DNA from: CBDCUE01 sp965222515
GTDB lineage: Bacteria; Pseudomonadota; Alphaproteobacteria; Rickettsiales; JABIRX01
Reading direction: 5' to 3'
DNA: 64,000 nucleotides
Assembly (NCBI GenBank): GCA_965222515.1
Contig: CBDCUE010000021.1
Location: forward strand, 1 to 64,000
Shown: in pieces, positions 44,031 through 53,114 of the stretch
Layout: every line of letters starts with the position of its first letter
Numbering within the stretch: position 1 is the first letter of the stretch
Translations under genes and position numbers: made by a program
Notes under the pieces: generated by a model
What the model was told of the DNA's origin: nothing
Databases searched by the model: none
Seen by the model: only the letters and a program-made list of their open reading frames with translations

Positions 44031-44094
44031 GTATAAATATTTAATTATAATTTATTAATTTATAAAAATAATAAGTATAAATATTTGTTTATAC
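44031..44094 (-). promoter_or_regulatory. Direct-repeat/operator candidate before the restriction gene
   Basis: GTATAAATATTT occurs twice, at 44031-44042 and 44075-44086 (44 bp apart). The second copy is inside the perfect inverted repeat GTATAAA-TATTTG-TTTATAC (44075-44094). ATTATA (44044-44049) gives a minus-strand TATAAT -10 box between them. The layout suggests control of the restriction-modification gene, but in such AT-rich DNA chance similarity is a concern. Confidence 0.4.
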
Positions 44095-44170
44095 AAACCA
44101 TTTTTTTATTATTATTATTATTAATACTAAGTAATTATTAACTAAATTTAAAAATATATCTAATACTATT

Positions 44171-45886
44171 TTAAAGCATTTCCCCAATTTTTTTCTTGGC
44201 CATTAATTCTCGTGCTTGCTCATATTTTTCATCATTCCAAAACATCAAACAACCATTGCAACCTTTACCGCAACAACCCTCCTCACCTATTCTTGGTGTT
44301 TTTGGAGTTTTGATTTTTAGATTATCATTGATTGCTGATTGCAATGTTTCTTTTTTTTCTTGATATTTTTTTTCTGAACCTCCTCTTTTCTGCTCTAATT
44401 TTCTTGCTTCTAAATCCAACTTTAATCTAGCAATTTCAGTCTCACTCAAAGCCTTTTCTTTTTTCATCACCACATATTTCTGTAATGATTTTTTGATATA
44501 TTTTGGATCTTCTTGATCAAATAAAGCAAATGGAATTCTGATAATAGGCCTAAAGCCTGGATTTATTCTTTTTACTACCACTTCATCATCTCTAATCACT
44601 TTTTTTGCTTCTTCTGATGGCTCTTTGACAAATAAATCATCTTTTTCTCCTCTTCTAAAAAACTTCTTTTTATTCTCTCCCTTTCTTGAGATTTTTATAA
44701 ATTCATAAATTCTAAGTAAAATAGGCTTTTCTTGATTTGGCACAATAAATTCCAAAACATCACCTGCCACTAATCTATTTTTTACTTCCACCACAAAACT
44801 ATCATCATCTATTTCTGTTATCATTCCACAAAACTCATATTGTGAAGCAGATTTTGCAGAATCATAATTATGAGCTAGATTAGTCAATCTTCCCTCGTGA
44901 AAAGCCAAGCTATAACCTCTATTGGCCAAGGCATCCAACTCTTTTATATATTTTTTACTATCCCAGTTTTTTTTGTCCTTATGCCAATCATCCATTGCTT
45001 GCCTATAAGTTTTAGTAACTAAAGCAACATAATATTCACTTTTATTTCTACCCTCTATTTTTAGTGAATCAATTCCTAACTCCAAATATTGATCCAATTT
45101 AGGCATCAAGCATAAATCTTTGGCATTTAAAATATATGATCCCTTACTATCTTCTTCTATCGGCATTAATTCTCCTGGTCTTATTTCTTCTTCAATCAAA
45201 AACTCAAACATATCTTGATTATTTTCATTAATTTCTAATTCTTGAATTGTGCCATCTCGCAATCTCAAATGCAATTTATAATTCCATCTACAACTATGAG
45301 CACAATTTCCTTGATTAGCTCCTCTTTCTGCCATAAAATTAGACAATAAACATCTGCCAGAATAAGTCATACACATTGCTCCGTGAATAAATGTTTCTAG
45401 TTTTATGTCAGGGCATTTTTTTCTGATTTCCGTCAATTCTTCAAATGATACCTCCCTTGCCATCACACATAAAGATGCACCTTGATCCTTCCAATAATTC
45501 ACAGATAACCAAGAACAAACATTTGCTTGAGTAGAAATATGTATTTCTAATTCTGGAGCATTTTCTTTAACATAAGCAAAAACTCCCGGATCTGCAATAA
45601 TCACTCCATCAGGTTTTACCTTTTTTATTGTTTTTATAAAAACAGGAAGTTTTTCAATATCTTTATTGTGAGAAAATAAATTCAAAGTCAAATATAGCTT
45701 TTTTCCATATTTATGAGTATATTCTGCAGCCTCAACCAACTGCTCCAAAGTAACATCAGATTTTGTTCTAAGCGACAAATCTGGAGTTCCCATATAAATG
45801 GCATCTGCACCATATAGAATAGCAATTTTTAATTTATCCAACGATCCTGCAGGAACTAATAATTCTGATCTTAATTTTTTTGTCAT
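44171..45886 (-). CDS. U32 family protein (peptidase/tRNA hydroxylation type)
   Basis: The 571-residue product belongs to the U32 family, whose members (TrhP/YegQ, RlhA, UbiU/V) are now linked to O2-independent or prephenate-dependent hydroxylation, besides early reports of collagenase activity. Visible are ELLVPAGSLDKLKIAILYGA, the signature ETFIHGAMCMTYSGRCLLS with conserved Cys, GNCAHSCRW and LKIEGRNKSEYYVA. The C-terminal part ends in a Cys cluster, GEEGCCGKGCNGCLMFW, which could bind Fe-S or metal. The TrhP-type tRNA role is a guess. Its stop codon lies within a TAATACTATTTTA string (44162-44173). Confidence 0.88.
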   Translation of the reverse strand: MTKKLRSELLVPAGSLDKLKIAILYGADAIYMGTPDLSLRTKSDVTLEQLVEAAEYTHKYGKKLYLTLNLFSHNKDIEKLPVFIKTIKKVKPDGVIIADPGVFAYVKENAPELEIHISTQANVCSWLSVNYWKDQGASLCVMAREVSFEELTEIRKKCPDIKLETFIHGAMCMTYSGRCLLSNFMAERGANQGNCAHSCRWNYKLHLRLRDGTIQELEINENNQDMFEFLIEEEIRPGELMPIEEDSKGSYILNAKDLCLMPKLDQYLELGIDSLKIEGRNKSEYYVALVTKTYRQAMDDWHKDKKNWDSKKYIKELDALANRGYSLAFHEGRLTNLAHNYDSAKSASQYEFCGMITEIDDDSFVVEVKNRLVAGDVLEFIVPNQEKPILLRIYEFIKISRKGENKKKFFRRGEKDDLFVKEPSEEAKKVIRDDEVVVKRINPGFRPIIRIPFALFDQEDPKYIKKSLQKYVVMKKEKALSETEIARLKLDLEARKLEQKRGGSEKKYQEKKETLQSAINDNLKIKTPKTPRIGEEGCCGKGCNGCLMFWNDEKYEQARELMAKKKIGEML

Positions 45887-46020
45887 TTTTTATTGTTTTA
45901 TAATGTTTTTTAAGAATTTATATGTAGATATTAGAATATAATCATTTTTTGCATTTTTGTTATCTTTTCTAAAATTAAAACCTTTTATAGATCTTTATTT
46001 TTAATTCTGTAAACATTTTT

Positions 46021-46695
46021 TTATTGTTTTTTTCTATAAATTATTAACATCACAAGCAACACAAAGGCCATTATAAACCAAAACCCTGTATATTCCAAAT
46101 GTGGATTCCAAAATTCATAATTCTCATCAATTATGGGCTTAATTTTGTTGCTTTGCTCAAGAGCTGAATAGTAATATTTATCATTGTAATCTATATCAAA
46201 AAAATTAGCAATATCATTTAAATAGATATGTTGCAAAGATTCAAAGCCATTTTTATTTTGCAAAAGAGTGTTTTTGGGCAAAAACCATCTTTTTTTACTC
46301 TCCTTTCTAGAAATTAATTTTACTAAAACTTCTTTCGTTAATCCAATTCTTTCTATGCTATGCAAATCTTTTTCTTTGATAAAACCCCTATGCACAATAA
46401 CATTTCTATCTCTTGTCTTTAATATATTAAAAACAAAAAAACCAATTTTCTTCTGAAATTTTTTTGGACCAATTAATAATTGTTTATGATTTATAAACCT
46501 TCCTTTAAATAACACAGTTTCAAACTCCTTTTTTATCCCTATTCCAAAAAAATCTTTTTTTGGATTCTTGAAAGAATTATGCAAAACCTCATTTGCCGAT
46601 GTTTTTTCAAAATATCTTTTTATCTGCCAAAATCCAAGAGATATTGTAATGCAAATAGTAATGATAGTAAATACAGAAAATAAATTTTTCTTCAT
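46021..46695 (-). CDS. SURF1 family cytochrome c oxidase assembly protein
   Basis: Inner-membrane factor that helps insert heme a into cytochrome oxidase subunit I. From the ATG at 46695 the product has 224 residues: N-terminal helix (about 4-24) followed by GFWQIKRYFEK, the soluble part with VIVHRGFIKEKD (family NRGWV-like block), NPHLEYTGFWFIM and a C-terminal helix. An in-frame ATG at 46752 would add 19 residues lying in a leader that resembles those of folC and nuoI, so I prefer 46695. Its targets coxA/coxB are at 1338-3726. Confidence 0.85.
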   Translation of the reverse strand: MKKNLFSVFTIITICITISLGFWQIKRYFEKTSANEVLHNSFKNPKKDFFGIGIKKEFETVLFKGRFINHKQLLIGPKKFQKKIGFFVFNILKTRDRNVIVHRGFIKEKDLHSIERIGLTKEVLVKLISRKESKKRWFLPKNTLLQNKNGFESLQHIYLNDIANFFDIDYNDKYYYSALEQSNKIKPIIDENYEFWNPHLEYTGFWFIMAFVLLVMLIIYRKKQ

Positions 46696-46835
46696 TTTTT
46701 TATTTTTTAAAGTTAAGTTTGTTTGATAACAGGTAGGCAAGCTACATAACATCTACACGAATATTTTTTATAAATGACTGCTAACAAAACCCCTTTTTCA
46801 TTTTAGTATAAATAAAAAACACAATTTTTCAACTC

Positions 46836-48986
46836 TTATCTATTTTGATCCAACAAACCCTCAATGAACTCTACTATTTGAGCGAATAATGCATTGTCTT
46901 TTTCTTTTATGATAATATGTTTATCAAAATCTGGCATAATCTTTTTTTTCTCTTTTGACAAAATTTTATCAAAAATAATATCTGCACTTTTGGGATTTAC
47001 TACTGGATCATTTTTTCCTTGAATTATTAAAGTTGGCACTGTTATTTTATGCAAATTTTTATCTGTTTCCTTCATTAATTTAGCAAGTTCTTCTACTCCT
47101 TTTATATAGTTTCTTTGATAGTTAATTTTTGGGTTTTCTGAATTATCTTCAACAAATTCTTTTTTATAATTAGCAAGATTTATCTTGCCCAAAAACTCGT
47201 TCCAAAAATTCATAGAACCAGCAAAATTCACCCTAATATCATTTAATTTTATTGCTGAATTTATAGAAATAATTCCTGAAATATCCAACTCTTCATTTGC
47301 TGTTGTAAGCAAAGCAAGCAATCCACCAGTAGAAAATCCTGTCGCAATTATTTTTTTACACCCTAATGATTTAAGCAATAAATATCCTTTATAATAAGAA
47401 TCATACCAATCTTGCCATTTAACATCTTTTAAATTATGAGGGGCCGTTCCATGACCTTTTAATCTAGGAGCATAAATATTATAACCTGCTTTATGCAAAT
47501 ATTTAGCTAAAACTTCCACCTCTTTGGGAGCTGATTTATAACCGTGCGACAAAATAATTCCAACATTTGTAGGTTTTTTACTTTCTAACAAAAATGGTCT
47601 GCCTATATTTTTTTCCTTTGAGAATTCTTGAGAGAAATATTTTTTATAATCTAGCAAAAACTCCTCTTGATCATTTTCCAAAAGATATTTAAAAAATATT
47701 CTATCTATTTGTTTTGCACTTAACTTACTGTTTTTTTTGATAATTTTACTTGTTATCGGAAATACATTTAATTCATTAATAAATATTTGCAAACAATTAT
47801 GCAATCTAATTTGATGAAAAGAAAATTCATCTCCCTTTAGTTTTTCTTTATTAATCATATAGCAATCATCACCTTCTTTTATCAAAATTTTTTGCTCTTC
47901 TGCAAATGATAAAATATCAGAAAAATAACTTTTTTTCTTGCTCCACATAGAAATCAAGCCCGTGTTAAGAGATTTATGAAAATCTATATCTAATTTTCTT
48001 GTTTCAAAACTACTAATAAAAATTAGCTTTTTTAAAGTATCACGATTAATATGTTTTTTAGCATAATTAAGCAGTATAAAAGAAAAAAAATGATCAATAT
48101 TTAATTCTATATCATAATAAATTTTTTGCATAAAAAAATTAGTTAACTTAAATCTATGATGATTTATTAACATATCTAATTTTTTTTCATCAGAAAATAA
48201 GGGTATTTTTTTTGCCAAATTATAGCTTTTATCTACATAATCACTAATGTCTATTGCCTCGCCAAAATTAATTATAATATCTGATCTATCTAAAATATTA
48301 CCCTCTATTTCTAATTCTTCCAAAACTCTATTAGGTATTTTTTTCAAAAATCTTTTAGCAAGGTTAAGGAATTTATTTTTTCCAGTTCTAATCGGATAAT
48401 AATTTATGGCTATTGGTACAACAGATAATTTCTGTTCAGAGATTCTGGATCGTTTTGCCAAATTATATTTATTTTTAAGCTCAAATAAATCTTCTTGTTT
48501 TTTTATTTGAGAAAATTCTCTTTTGATTAATTCTGCTTTTAATGCAAGAGTTGCCGCTCCTGTTCTCACCCTATAAAGATTGTTGTTTTTATGAATTATA
48601 TAATTTTTGTTTTTAGTAATATTTTTGTTTTTTACCATAATTCCTTCAGGATAAATCAACCAATCATTTTTTCCTGTAATTAAATCTTTTAAAATAATGT
48701 TGTTTCTGTTGGGATTTGTGGTTGAGATGGTTCCCATAGATTTTAGATATTTACCAAACATTCCTACAAAAATATTGTTATCAGCAAGAGATCTAATATG
48801 TTTATTGTTTAATTTATATAAAATATAAGGTAAAATAAATGTTTCACTTCTAGTAAAATGATTTGCTACAAATAATGTTGGGTTTTTGGGAATATTGTGT
48901 TCGTTTTTTACCACAATTCTAGAAGCAAAAATCTTATCTATAACTTTTATTATAGTTTCTGTTGATTTGATAAAAATTGATTTCAT
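46836..48986 (-). CDS. Acyltransferase / alpha-beta hydrolase fusion
   Basis: The 716-residue product joins two lipid-type domains. The N-terminal part (about 25-270) is PlsC-like: NHFTRSE (42-48) matches the acyltransferase block I but with Glu in place of the usual Asp (HX4E, not HX4D), and WLIYPEG (109-115) is block III. A middle region (about 280-460) is not recognised. The C-terminal part is an alpha/beta hydrolase close to monoglyceride lipases: ILSHGYKSAPKEVEVLAKYL, nucleophile motif TGFSTGGLLALL (Ser near 552), Asp in GKNDPVV and His in DKHII. It may remodel acylglycerols or phospholipids. The stop overlaps no gene; the start overlaps the preceding hydrolase gene by 4 bp. Confidence 0.82.
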   Translation of the reverse strand: MKSIFIKSTETIIKVIDKIFASRIVVKNEHNIPKNPTLFVANHFTRSETFILPYILYKLNNKHIRSLADNNIFVGMFGKYLKSMGTISTTNPNRNNIILKDLITGKNDWLIYPEGIMVKNKNITKNKNYIIHKNNNLYRVRTGAATLALKAELIKREFSQIKKQEDLFELKNKYNLAKRSRISEQKLSVVPIAINYYPIRTGKNKFLNLAKRFLKKIPNRVLEELEIEGNILDRSDIIINFGEAIDISDYVDKSYNLAKKIPLFSDEKKLDMLINHHRFKLTNFFMQKIYYDIELNIDHFFSFILLNYAKKHINRDTLKKLIFISSFETRKLDIDFHKSLNTGLISMWSKKKSYFSDILSFAEEQKILIKEGDDCYMINKEKLKGDEFSFHQIRLHNCLQIFINELNVFPITSKIIKKNSKLSAKQIDRIFFKYLLENDQEEFLLDYKKYFSQEFSKEKNIGRPFLLESKKPTNVGIILSHGYKSAPKEVEVLAKYLHKAGYNIYAPRLKGHGTAPHNLKDVKWQDWYDSYYKGYLLLKSLGCKKIIATGFSTGGLLALLTTANEELDISGIISINSAIKLNDIRVNFAGSMNFWNEFLGKINLANYKKEFVEDNSENPKINYQRNYIKGVEELAKLMKETDKNLHKITVPTLIIQGKNDPVVNPKSADIIFDKILSKEKKKIMPDFDKHIIIKEKDNALFAQIVEFIEGLLDQNR

Positions 48987-49726
48987 AGAAATTTATTTAA
49001 ACTAGCGATAATTTGCACAAGATATTTTTCATCAGATAGGCTATGATTACCATCTTTAAAAAGTTTTAACTCGGCATCTTTGCTTGTTAATTTCTCCATT
49101 ATTTTTATGGAATAATTATAGTCAACATCCTCATCTTGCATAGAATGAAACAATCTGACTGGTTTATTTATATTTATTTCTTTTGCTTTTAACAACAAAT
49201 TTATTCTTCCTGACTCAATTAATTGTAGAGTTATGGGATATTCTCCTTCACAATATTTTGATGATAAATTATAAATTTCTCCTTTTTCTAGTTTTTTTTT
49301 AACCTCATCAGAAAAAACTCTCCATAAATCTTCTGTGAAATCAGGAGCAGATGATATTCCTATGAAAGCAGAAATTTTGTCTGGCATTAATTCAGCTATT
49401 TTGAGACCCAACCAAGCACCTAAACTTGATCCTATCAAAACAACCTCCTTTTTTGCTAAATTTTCTATTATCTCTTTTATATTTTCTAACCAAATATCAA
49501 TATTACAATCTTGGAATTCTAAATCAGAATCTCCATGCCCTGCATAATCAAAGCAAATATAATGATAGTGGTTTTGAATAGCATATTTTTTAAAGAAACT
49601 AGCTTTTGTAGCTTTTCGATCAGATTTTAAGCCTGATAAGAAAATAATAGTTTTTTTATGATTGTTTTGCACTTCATCATAAATAATTTTATTATTCTTC
49701 TTGTCAATTAGAGTTTGTGCTTCCAT
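48983..49726 (-). CDS. Alpha/beta hydrolase
   Basis: Serine hydrolase of unknown substrate. The 247-residue product has the nucleophile elbow VLIGSSLGAWLGLKIAEL, the preceding oxyanion region FLSGLKSDRKATKA, HYICFDYAGHGDSD, the acid in QDEDVDYN and the terminal His in DGNHSLSD. It resembles YqiA/esterase-like proteins and carboxylesterases. A 4-bp overlap couples it to the acyltransferase-hydrolase fusion, which suggests joint action on lipids. Confidence 0.87.
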   Translation of the reverse strand: MEAQTLIDKKNNKIIYDEVQNNHKKTIIFLSGLKSDRKATKASFFKKYAIQNHYHYICFDYAGHGDSDLEFQDCNIDIWLENIKEIIENLAKKEVVLIGSSLGAWLGLKIAELMPDKISAFIGISSAPDFTEDLWRVFSDEVKKKLEKGEIYNLSSKYCEGEYPITLQLIESGRINLLLKAKEININKPVRLFHSMQDEDVDYNYSIKIMEKLTSKDAELKLFKDGNHSLSDEKYLVQIIASLNKFL

Positions 49727-49773
49727 AATTAATTTTTTTTACAAAGATCCAAGTTAAAGCAAAATAAATTAAA

Positions 49774-50892
49774 GTGAAAGTAATTTTACAAATTTTACCA
49801 AGATTAAACTCTGGTGGTGTTGAAAGAGGTACCATAGAAATTTCTCAAGCTATCATCGATGCAGGTTTTAAATCCATTATTGTTTCAAATGGAGGAAAAT
49901 TAGAATATTTATTAAAAAAGCAAGGAGCAACCCACATCACCCTACCAGTTGACAAAAAGAATCCTTGGATAATTTGGCAAAACATTAAAAAAATAGAGAA
50001 AATAATTGATATCTATGAAGTAGATATCATTCATGCTAGGTCAAGAGTTCCTGCTTGGTCAGCATATTTTGCTAGCAAAAATAAAAACATCACCTTCATC
50101 ACCACTTTTCACGGTGTTTATTCAGGAAACTCCAAATTAAAAAAACATTACAATAAAATTATGCTAAGGGGCAAAAAAATCATTGCCGTTTCTAATTTTA
50201 TAAAAAATCATATCAAAGAAAAATATCATTACACAAATAACAATATAGAAGTTATTCATCGTGGAGTAGATTTATCCTATTTTGATGAATCTAAAGTAAG
50301 TATTAATCAATCTAATAGATATTTAACAAAATTTAGAATACCAGAAAATAAAAAAATTATTCTTTTACCAGGAAGATTAACAAATTGGAAAGGACAACAT
50401 ATTTTTATCAAATCATTAGCTAAACTAAAAAGAGATGATTTTTATGCAGTAATTATCGGTGATGATGATGACCATAGTAATTATAAAGGAACATTAGAAA
50501 AATTAATAGAAGAATTAAATTTATCAGAAAGAATTTTATTGCATAATGCAGTTCCTGACATCATCAATATTTATCATTTTGCCAGTGTAATCATTTCTAG
50601 TTCTCTTAGACCAGAAGCATTTGGTAGAATTATGATAGAAGCAGGAAATATGCAAAAAATTATCATTGCCACAAATCACGGCGGTGCAACAGAGACAATA
50701 TTAGATGGCAACACAGGTTTTTTAGTAAAACCCAATGATATTGACGATCTTGCAGATAAAATAAATTATGTTCTTGACATGAGTGAAGAAGAAAAAGAGA
50801 TTATGGGAGAAAAAGCACATAAATATATTGCAGAAAACTTTTCTCTAGCTAAAATGCAAGAAAAAACGATTAATATTTATAAATCATTATAA
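49774..50892 (+). CDS. Glycosyltransferase, GT4 family
   Basis: The 372-residue product is a GT-B glycosyltransferase: N-terminal acceptor domain beginning VILQILPRLNSGGVERGTIE, then FHGVYSGNSKLKKHYN, VIHRGVDLSYFD, the donor-domain start LLPGRLTNWKGQHIFIKSLA, and the nucleotide-sugar motif RPEAFGRIMIEAG (E-x7-E). It likely adds a sugar to an envelope glycan or lipid; no polysaccharide cluster is nearby. The start is GTG at 49774, placing the conserved LPRLNSGGVERG at the expected distance. Divergent from the hydrolase pair with only 47 bp between. Confidence 0.88.
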   Translation: MKVILQILPRLNSGGVERGTIEISQAIIDAGFKSIIVSNGGKLEYLLKKQGATHITLPVDKKNPWIIWQNIKKIEKIIDIYEVDIIHARSRVPAWSAYFASKNKNITFITTFHGVYSGNSKLKKHYNKIMLRGKKIIAVSNFIKNHIKEKYHYTNNNIEVIHRGVDLSYFDESKVSINQSNRYLTKFRIPENKKIILLPGRLTNWKGQHIFIKSLAKLKRDDFYAVIIGDDDDHSNYKGTLEKLIEELNLSERILLHNAVPDIINIYHFASVIISSSLRPEAFGRIMIEAGNMQKIIIATNHGGATETILDGNTGFLVKPNDIDDLADKINYVLDMSEEEKEIMGEKAHKYIAENFSLAKMQEKTINIYKSL

Positions 50893-50948
50893 GTCTTCTT
50901 GTAATACTATTTTAAGCCCAAATGTGCCTTAACAGGAAAAACCACAAA

Positions 50949-50997
50949 AGCAACTGTTACCCCTCAAGGGATGAGCAGTTGCTCCGAGCTTTTTTTA
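50949..50997 (+). terminator. Repeat-derived hairpin with T-run after the glycosyltransferase
   Basis: AGCAACTG (50949-50956) pairs with CAGTTGCT (50976-50983), followed by CCGAGC and eight T (50990-50997). The hairpin is a copy of the dispersed CAGTTGCTCCGAGC repeat, here with both arms present. The T-run starts six bases after the stem, so termination efficiency may be low. Confidence 0.5.
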
Positions 50998-51040
50998 CAA
51001 GGCTCTTATTATTACATAACATAATTTACATTAAAACTAA

Positions 51041-51481
51041 ATGCGAAGATTTTACGAATTAAGTGTAGGAACTTTAGAGCAACAGCTACCAATACTTTTA
51101 TATAAAATTTATGAAAAATTACATAAAGATATTTATTTATTATTAGAAAATGAGCAACAAGTAGAGGCTTTTGATAGATTATTATGGGTTTTTTCTAGCA
51201 ATAAATTTTTACCACACGGCACTAAAAAAGATGACAAAGAGCATCGTAAAAATATCTATATTTCTTCTGAATTAGATATAAATAGTCAATATAAACTTTT
51301 AATCACTAATCAACTACTAGACAATCAACCTAATTTCTTAAAAAACTTTGAGCAACACATCCATATTTTCTTATTAAAGAATAATCAAAAATTTTTAGAT
51401 AAATATCATTTTTATAAAAATAATAATGAAGAAATTGAATATTGGGGCCAAGATGCACAAGGCAAATGGTTTTGTAATTGA
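51041..51481 (+). CDS. holC: DNA polymerase III chi subunit
   Basis: Clamp-loader accessory subunit that links the replicase to single-strand DNA-binding protein. The 146-residue product shows the family pattern: FYELSVGTLEQQLPILLYKI at the start, VEAFDRLLWVFSSNKFLPHG in the middle, then the KNIYISSE strand and the C-terminal DKYHFYKNNNEEIEYWGQD. Length is usual for alphaproteobacterial HolC. Its usual genomic partner pepA is at 4429-5907, so the common pepA-holC linkage is lost. Confidence 0.88.
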   Translation: MRRFYELSVGTLEQQLPILLYKIYEKLHKDIYLLLENEQQVEAFDRLLWVFSSNKFLPHGTKKDDKEHRKNIYISSELDINSQYKLLITNQLLDNQPNFLKNFEQHIHIFLLKNNQKFLDKYHFYKNNNEEIEYWGQDAQGKWFCN

Positions 51482-51684
51482 TTTTGATACTATTTCAACT
51501 TGATAATTTATATATACTAATACTATTTTACTAGTTATAATACTATAGAAAGAATAAATCCTCCAAACTACTTTCACTTTGGTATAATATAGAAAACAAT
51601 GGACGAAATACGGTTGTGCAAGAATTCCCCTATTAAAATAAGAAGTTTATTTGTAATTTCAATATTTTTTTAAATTTATACTGT

Positions 51685-51818
51685 TTAGGTATAGATTTAG
51701 TAAAAAACTCTTTTCATCTGCATGAAGTAAATGATGCAGGTCAAAAATTATTTAGCATTAAATTAACTAGAAAAAAGTTACTATCATTTATACCAACATT
51801 GCCAAAAACAATGTCGGC
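51685..51818 (+). pseudogene. IS110-family transposase, N-terminal fragment
   Basis: The plus strand reads LGIDLVKNSFHLHEVNDAGQ, then KLFSIKLTRKKLLSFIPTLP. This is the start of the DEDD (RuvC-like) domain of IS110 transposases (typical GIDLAKNSFQLHG...KKL-R-LL-FI-LP). It lacks a start and is cut by the end of metF. Nothing further was recognised in the gap 51482-51684, apart from a TAATACTATTTTA string near 51519. Confidence 0.7.
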
Positions 51819-52661
51819 TCAATTTGTAAAACTGGGAGTAATCTTATCACAAATATTTTTTATCAAACTAGGTTTGTTTAAAGTATAAAAATGTAGATTA
51901 TAAAAGCCATTTTTTATTAAATCTTGACATTGTTCAACAGCAAAATCAATAGCTAACTGGTTTTTTTCATCTATATCAATTTCTTTATCAAATAAAGAAT
52001 GTATATTTTTAGGAATATAGGTTTGACATTTTTGAGCAAATTTTACTATGTTTTGAAAATTAAATATTGGACAAATACCTGGTATAATAGGAATTCTGAT
52101 ATTTCTTTTTGCTATTTCATTACAAAAATCATAAAATTTATTATTATCAAAGAAAAATTGAGTAATTACTCTATCTGCTCCTGCATCAATTTTTTTCTGC
52201 AAATTATCAATATCTTCTGATAAAGTTTTTGCTTCAGGATGCTTTTCTGGATAGCCAGCAACAGAAATCTCAAAATCATTAATATTTTTTAAAAATGCAA
52301 CTAATTGATTAGCATATAATAACTCATCTTTATGATGATTATAACCATTTGAAATATCTCCTCTTAAAGCAACTATATGTTTTACCCCCATATCCCAATA
52401 TTCTTTAGCAATATTGGTCAACTCTTTTTTAGAGAAACCAATGCAAGTTAAATGAGAAGCAACTTTTAAATCAGTTTTTTGAACAATTCTTTTTATAACT
52501 CCTTGGGTTGTATTCCTAGTTCCTCCTCCTGCTCCATAAGTTATGGAAACAAATTCAGGATTCATATCAGATAATTTATCAACAGATTTATAAAAATCAG
52601 AAATTAAATTTTTATTATTAGGTGGAAAAAATTCAAAAGAAAATTTGATCTTATTTAACAT
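51819..52661 (-). CDS. metF: Methylenetetrahydrofolate reductase
   Basis: Reduces 5,10-methylene-THF to 5-methyl-THF with an FAD cofactor, providing methyl groups for methionine synthesis. The 280-residue product is a TIM barrel with FSFEFFPPNN at the start, EFVSITYGAGGG with the catalytic Glu nearby, ASHLTCIGFSKKEL, HIVALRGDIS, GYPEKHPEA and DAGADRVITQFFFDN, all diagnostic. Complete length. Precedes the RodZ-like gene's 3' end by 12 bp on the same strand, so it is probably the distal gene of that unit. Confidence 0.95.
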   Translation of the reverse strand: MLNKIKFSFEFFPPNNKNLISDFYKSVDKLSDMNPEFVSITYGAGGGTRNTTQGVIKRIVQKTDLKVASHLTCIGFSKKELTNIAKEYWDMGVKHIVALRGDISNGYNHHKDELLYANQLVAFLKNINDFEISVAGYPEKHPEAKTLSEDIDNLQKKIDAGADRVITQFFFDNNKFYDFCNEIAKRNIRIPIIPGICPIFNFQNIVKFAQKCQTYIPKNIHSLFDKEIDIDEKNQLAIDFAVEQCQDLIKNGFYNLHFYTLNKPSLIKNICDKITPSFTN

Positions 52662-52673
52662 TTTTGATATTTT

Positions 52674-53096
52674 TTAGTTTCTAAACAAAACACTAGACTC
52701 TTCCGATAATAATTTTTCATCATTATTAAAATAAAAATAACCATAGATTATAACAAATATTATTACTATAAAATTAAATGATATTTTAAGATAGTTATTA
52801 GGAAATATGCTTCTTTTTTCCAAAATGATTTTTGAATCATCAGTTTTATCTTTTTCAAAATATGCTAAATATTTTTTAATATATTGATCTTGATTAATAT
52901 CAAAATATTTTAAATATATTTTTAAATATCTAGTAACAATTATGTAAGATACTTCATCATCTAATATGCCTTCTTCTATTTTGTGCAATATCTTTTTTGC
53001 AAGACCTACATCATTATAGACTTGCTCTTGCGAGAGCATTTTTCCTTTTCTAATGTTTTTGAATTGAGAACCAATTTCTATTAAAGCTTTAGACAT
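52674..53096 (-). CDS. RodZ-like helix-turn-helix membrane protein (short)
   Basis: The 140-residue product has an N-terminal helix-turn-helix of the HTH_25/RodZ kind (about 8-70; IGSQFKNIRKGKMLSQEQVY, then KKILHKIEEG and RYLKIYLKYFDIN), a basic linker, one membrane helix (about 104-123) and only about 17 residues outside. Typical RodZ, which links MreB filaments to the wall machinery, has a long periplasmic domain, absent here, as often seen in reduced alphaproteobacteria. It lies between nadA and metF on the same strand. Confidence 0.72.
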   Translation of the reverse strand: MSKALIEIGSQFKNIRKGKMLSQEQVYNDVGLAKKILHKIEEGILDDEVSYIIVTRYLKIYLKYFDINQDQYIKKYLAYFEKDKTDDSKIILEKRSIFPNNYLKISFNFIVIIFVIIYGYFYFNNDEKLLSEESSVLFRN

Positions 53097-53114
53097 TTTT
53101 TAAAAAGAGTTTTT

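Noticed and set aside
46696..46752. Longer SURF1 start at 46752
   Set aside because: The extra 19 codons lie in a leader resembling those of folC and nuoI, and the first typical charged/hydrophobic start is at 46695.
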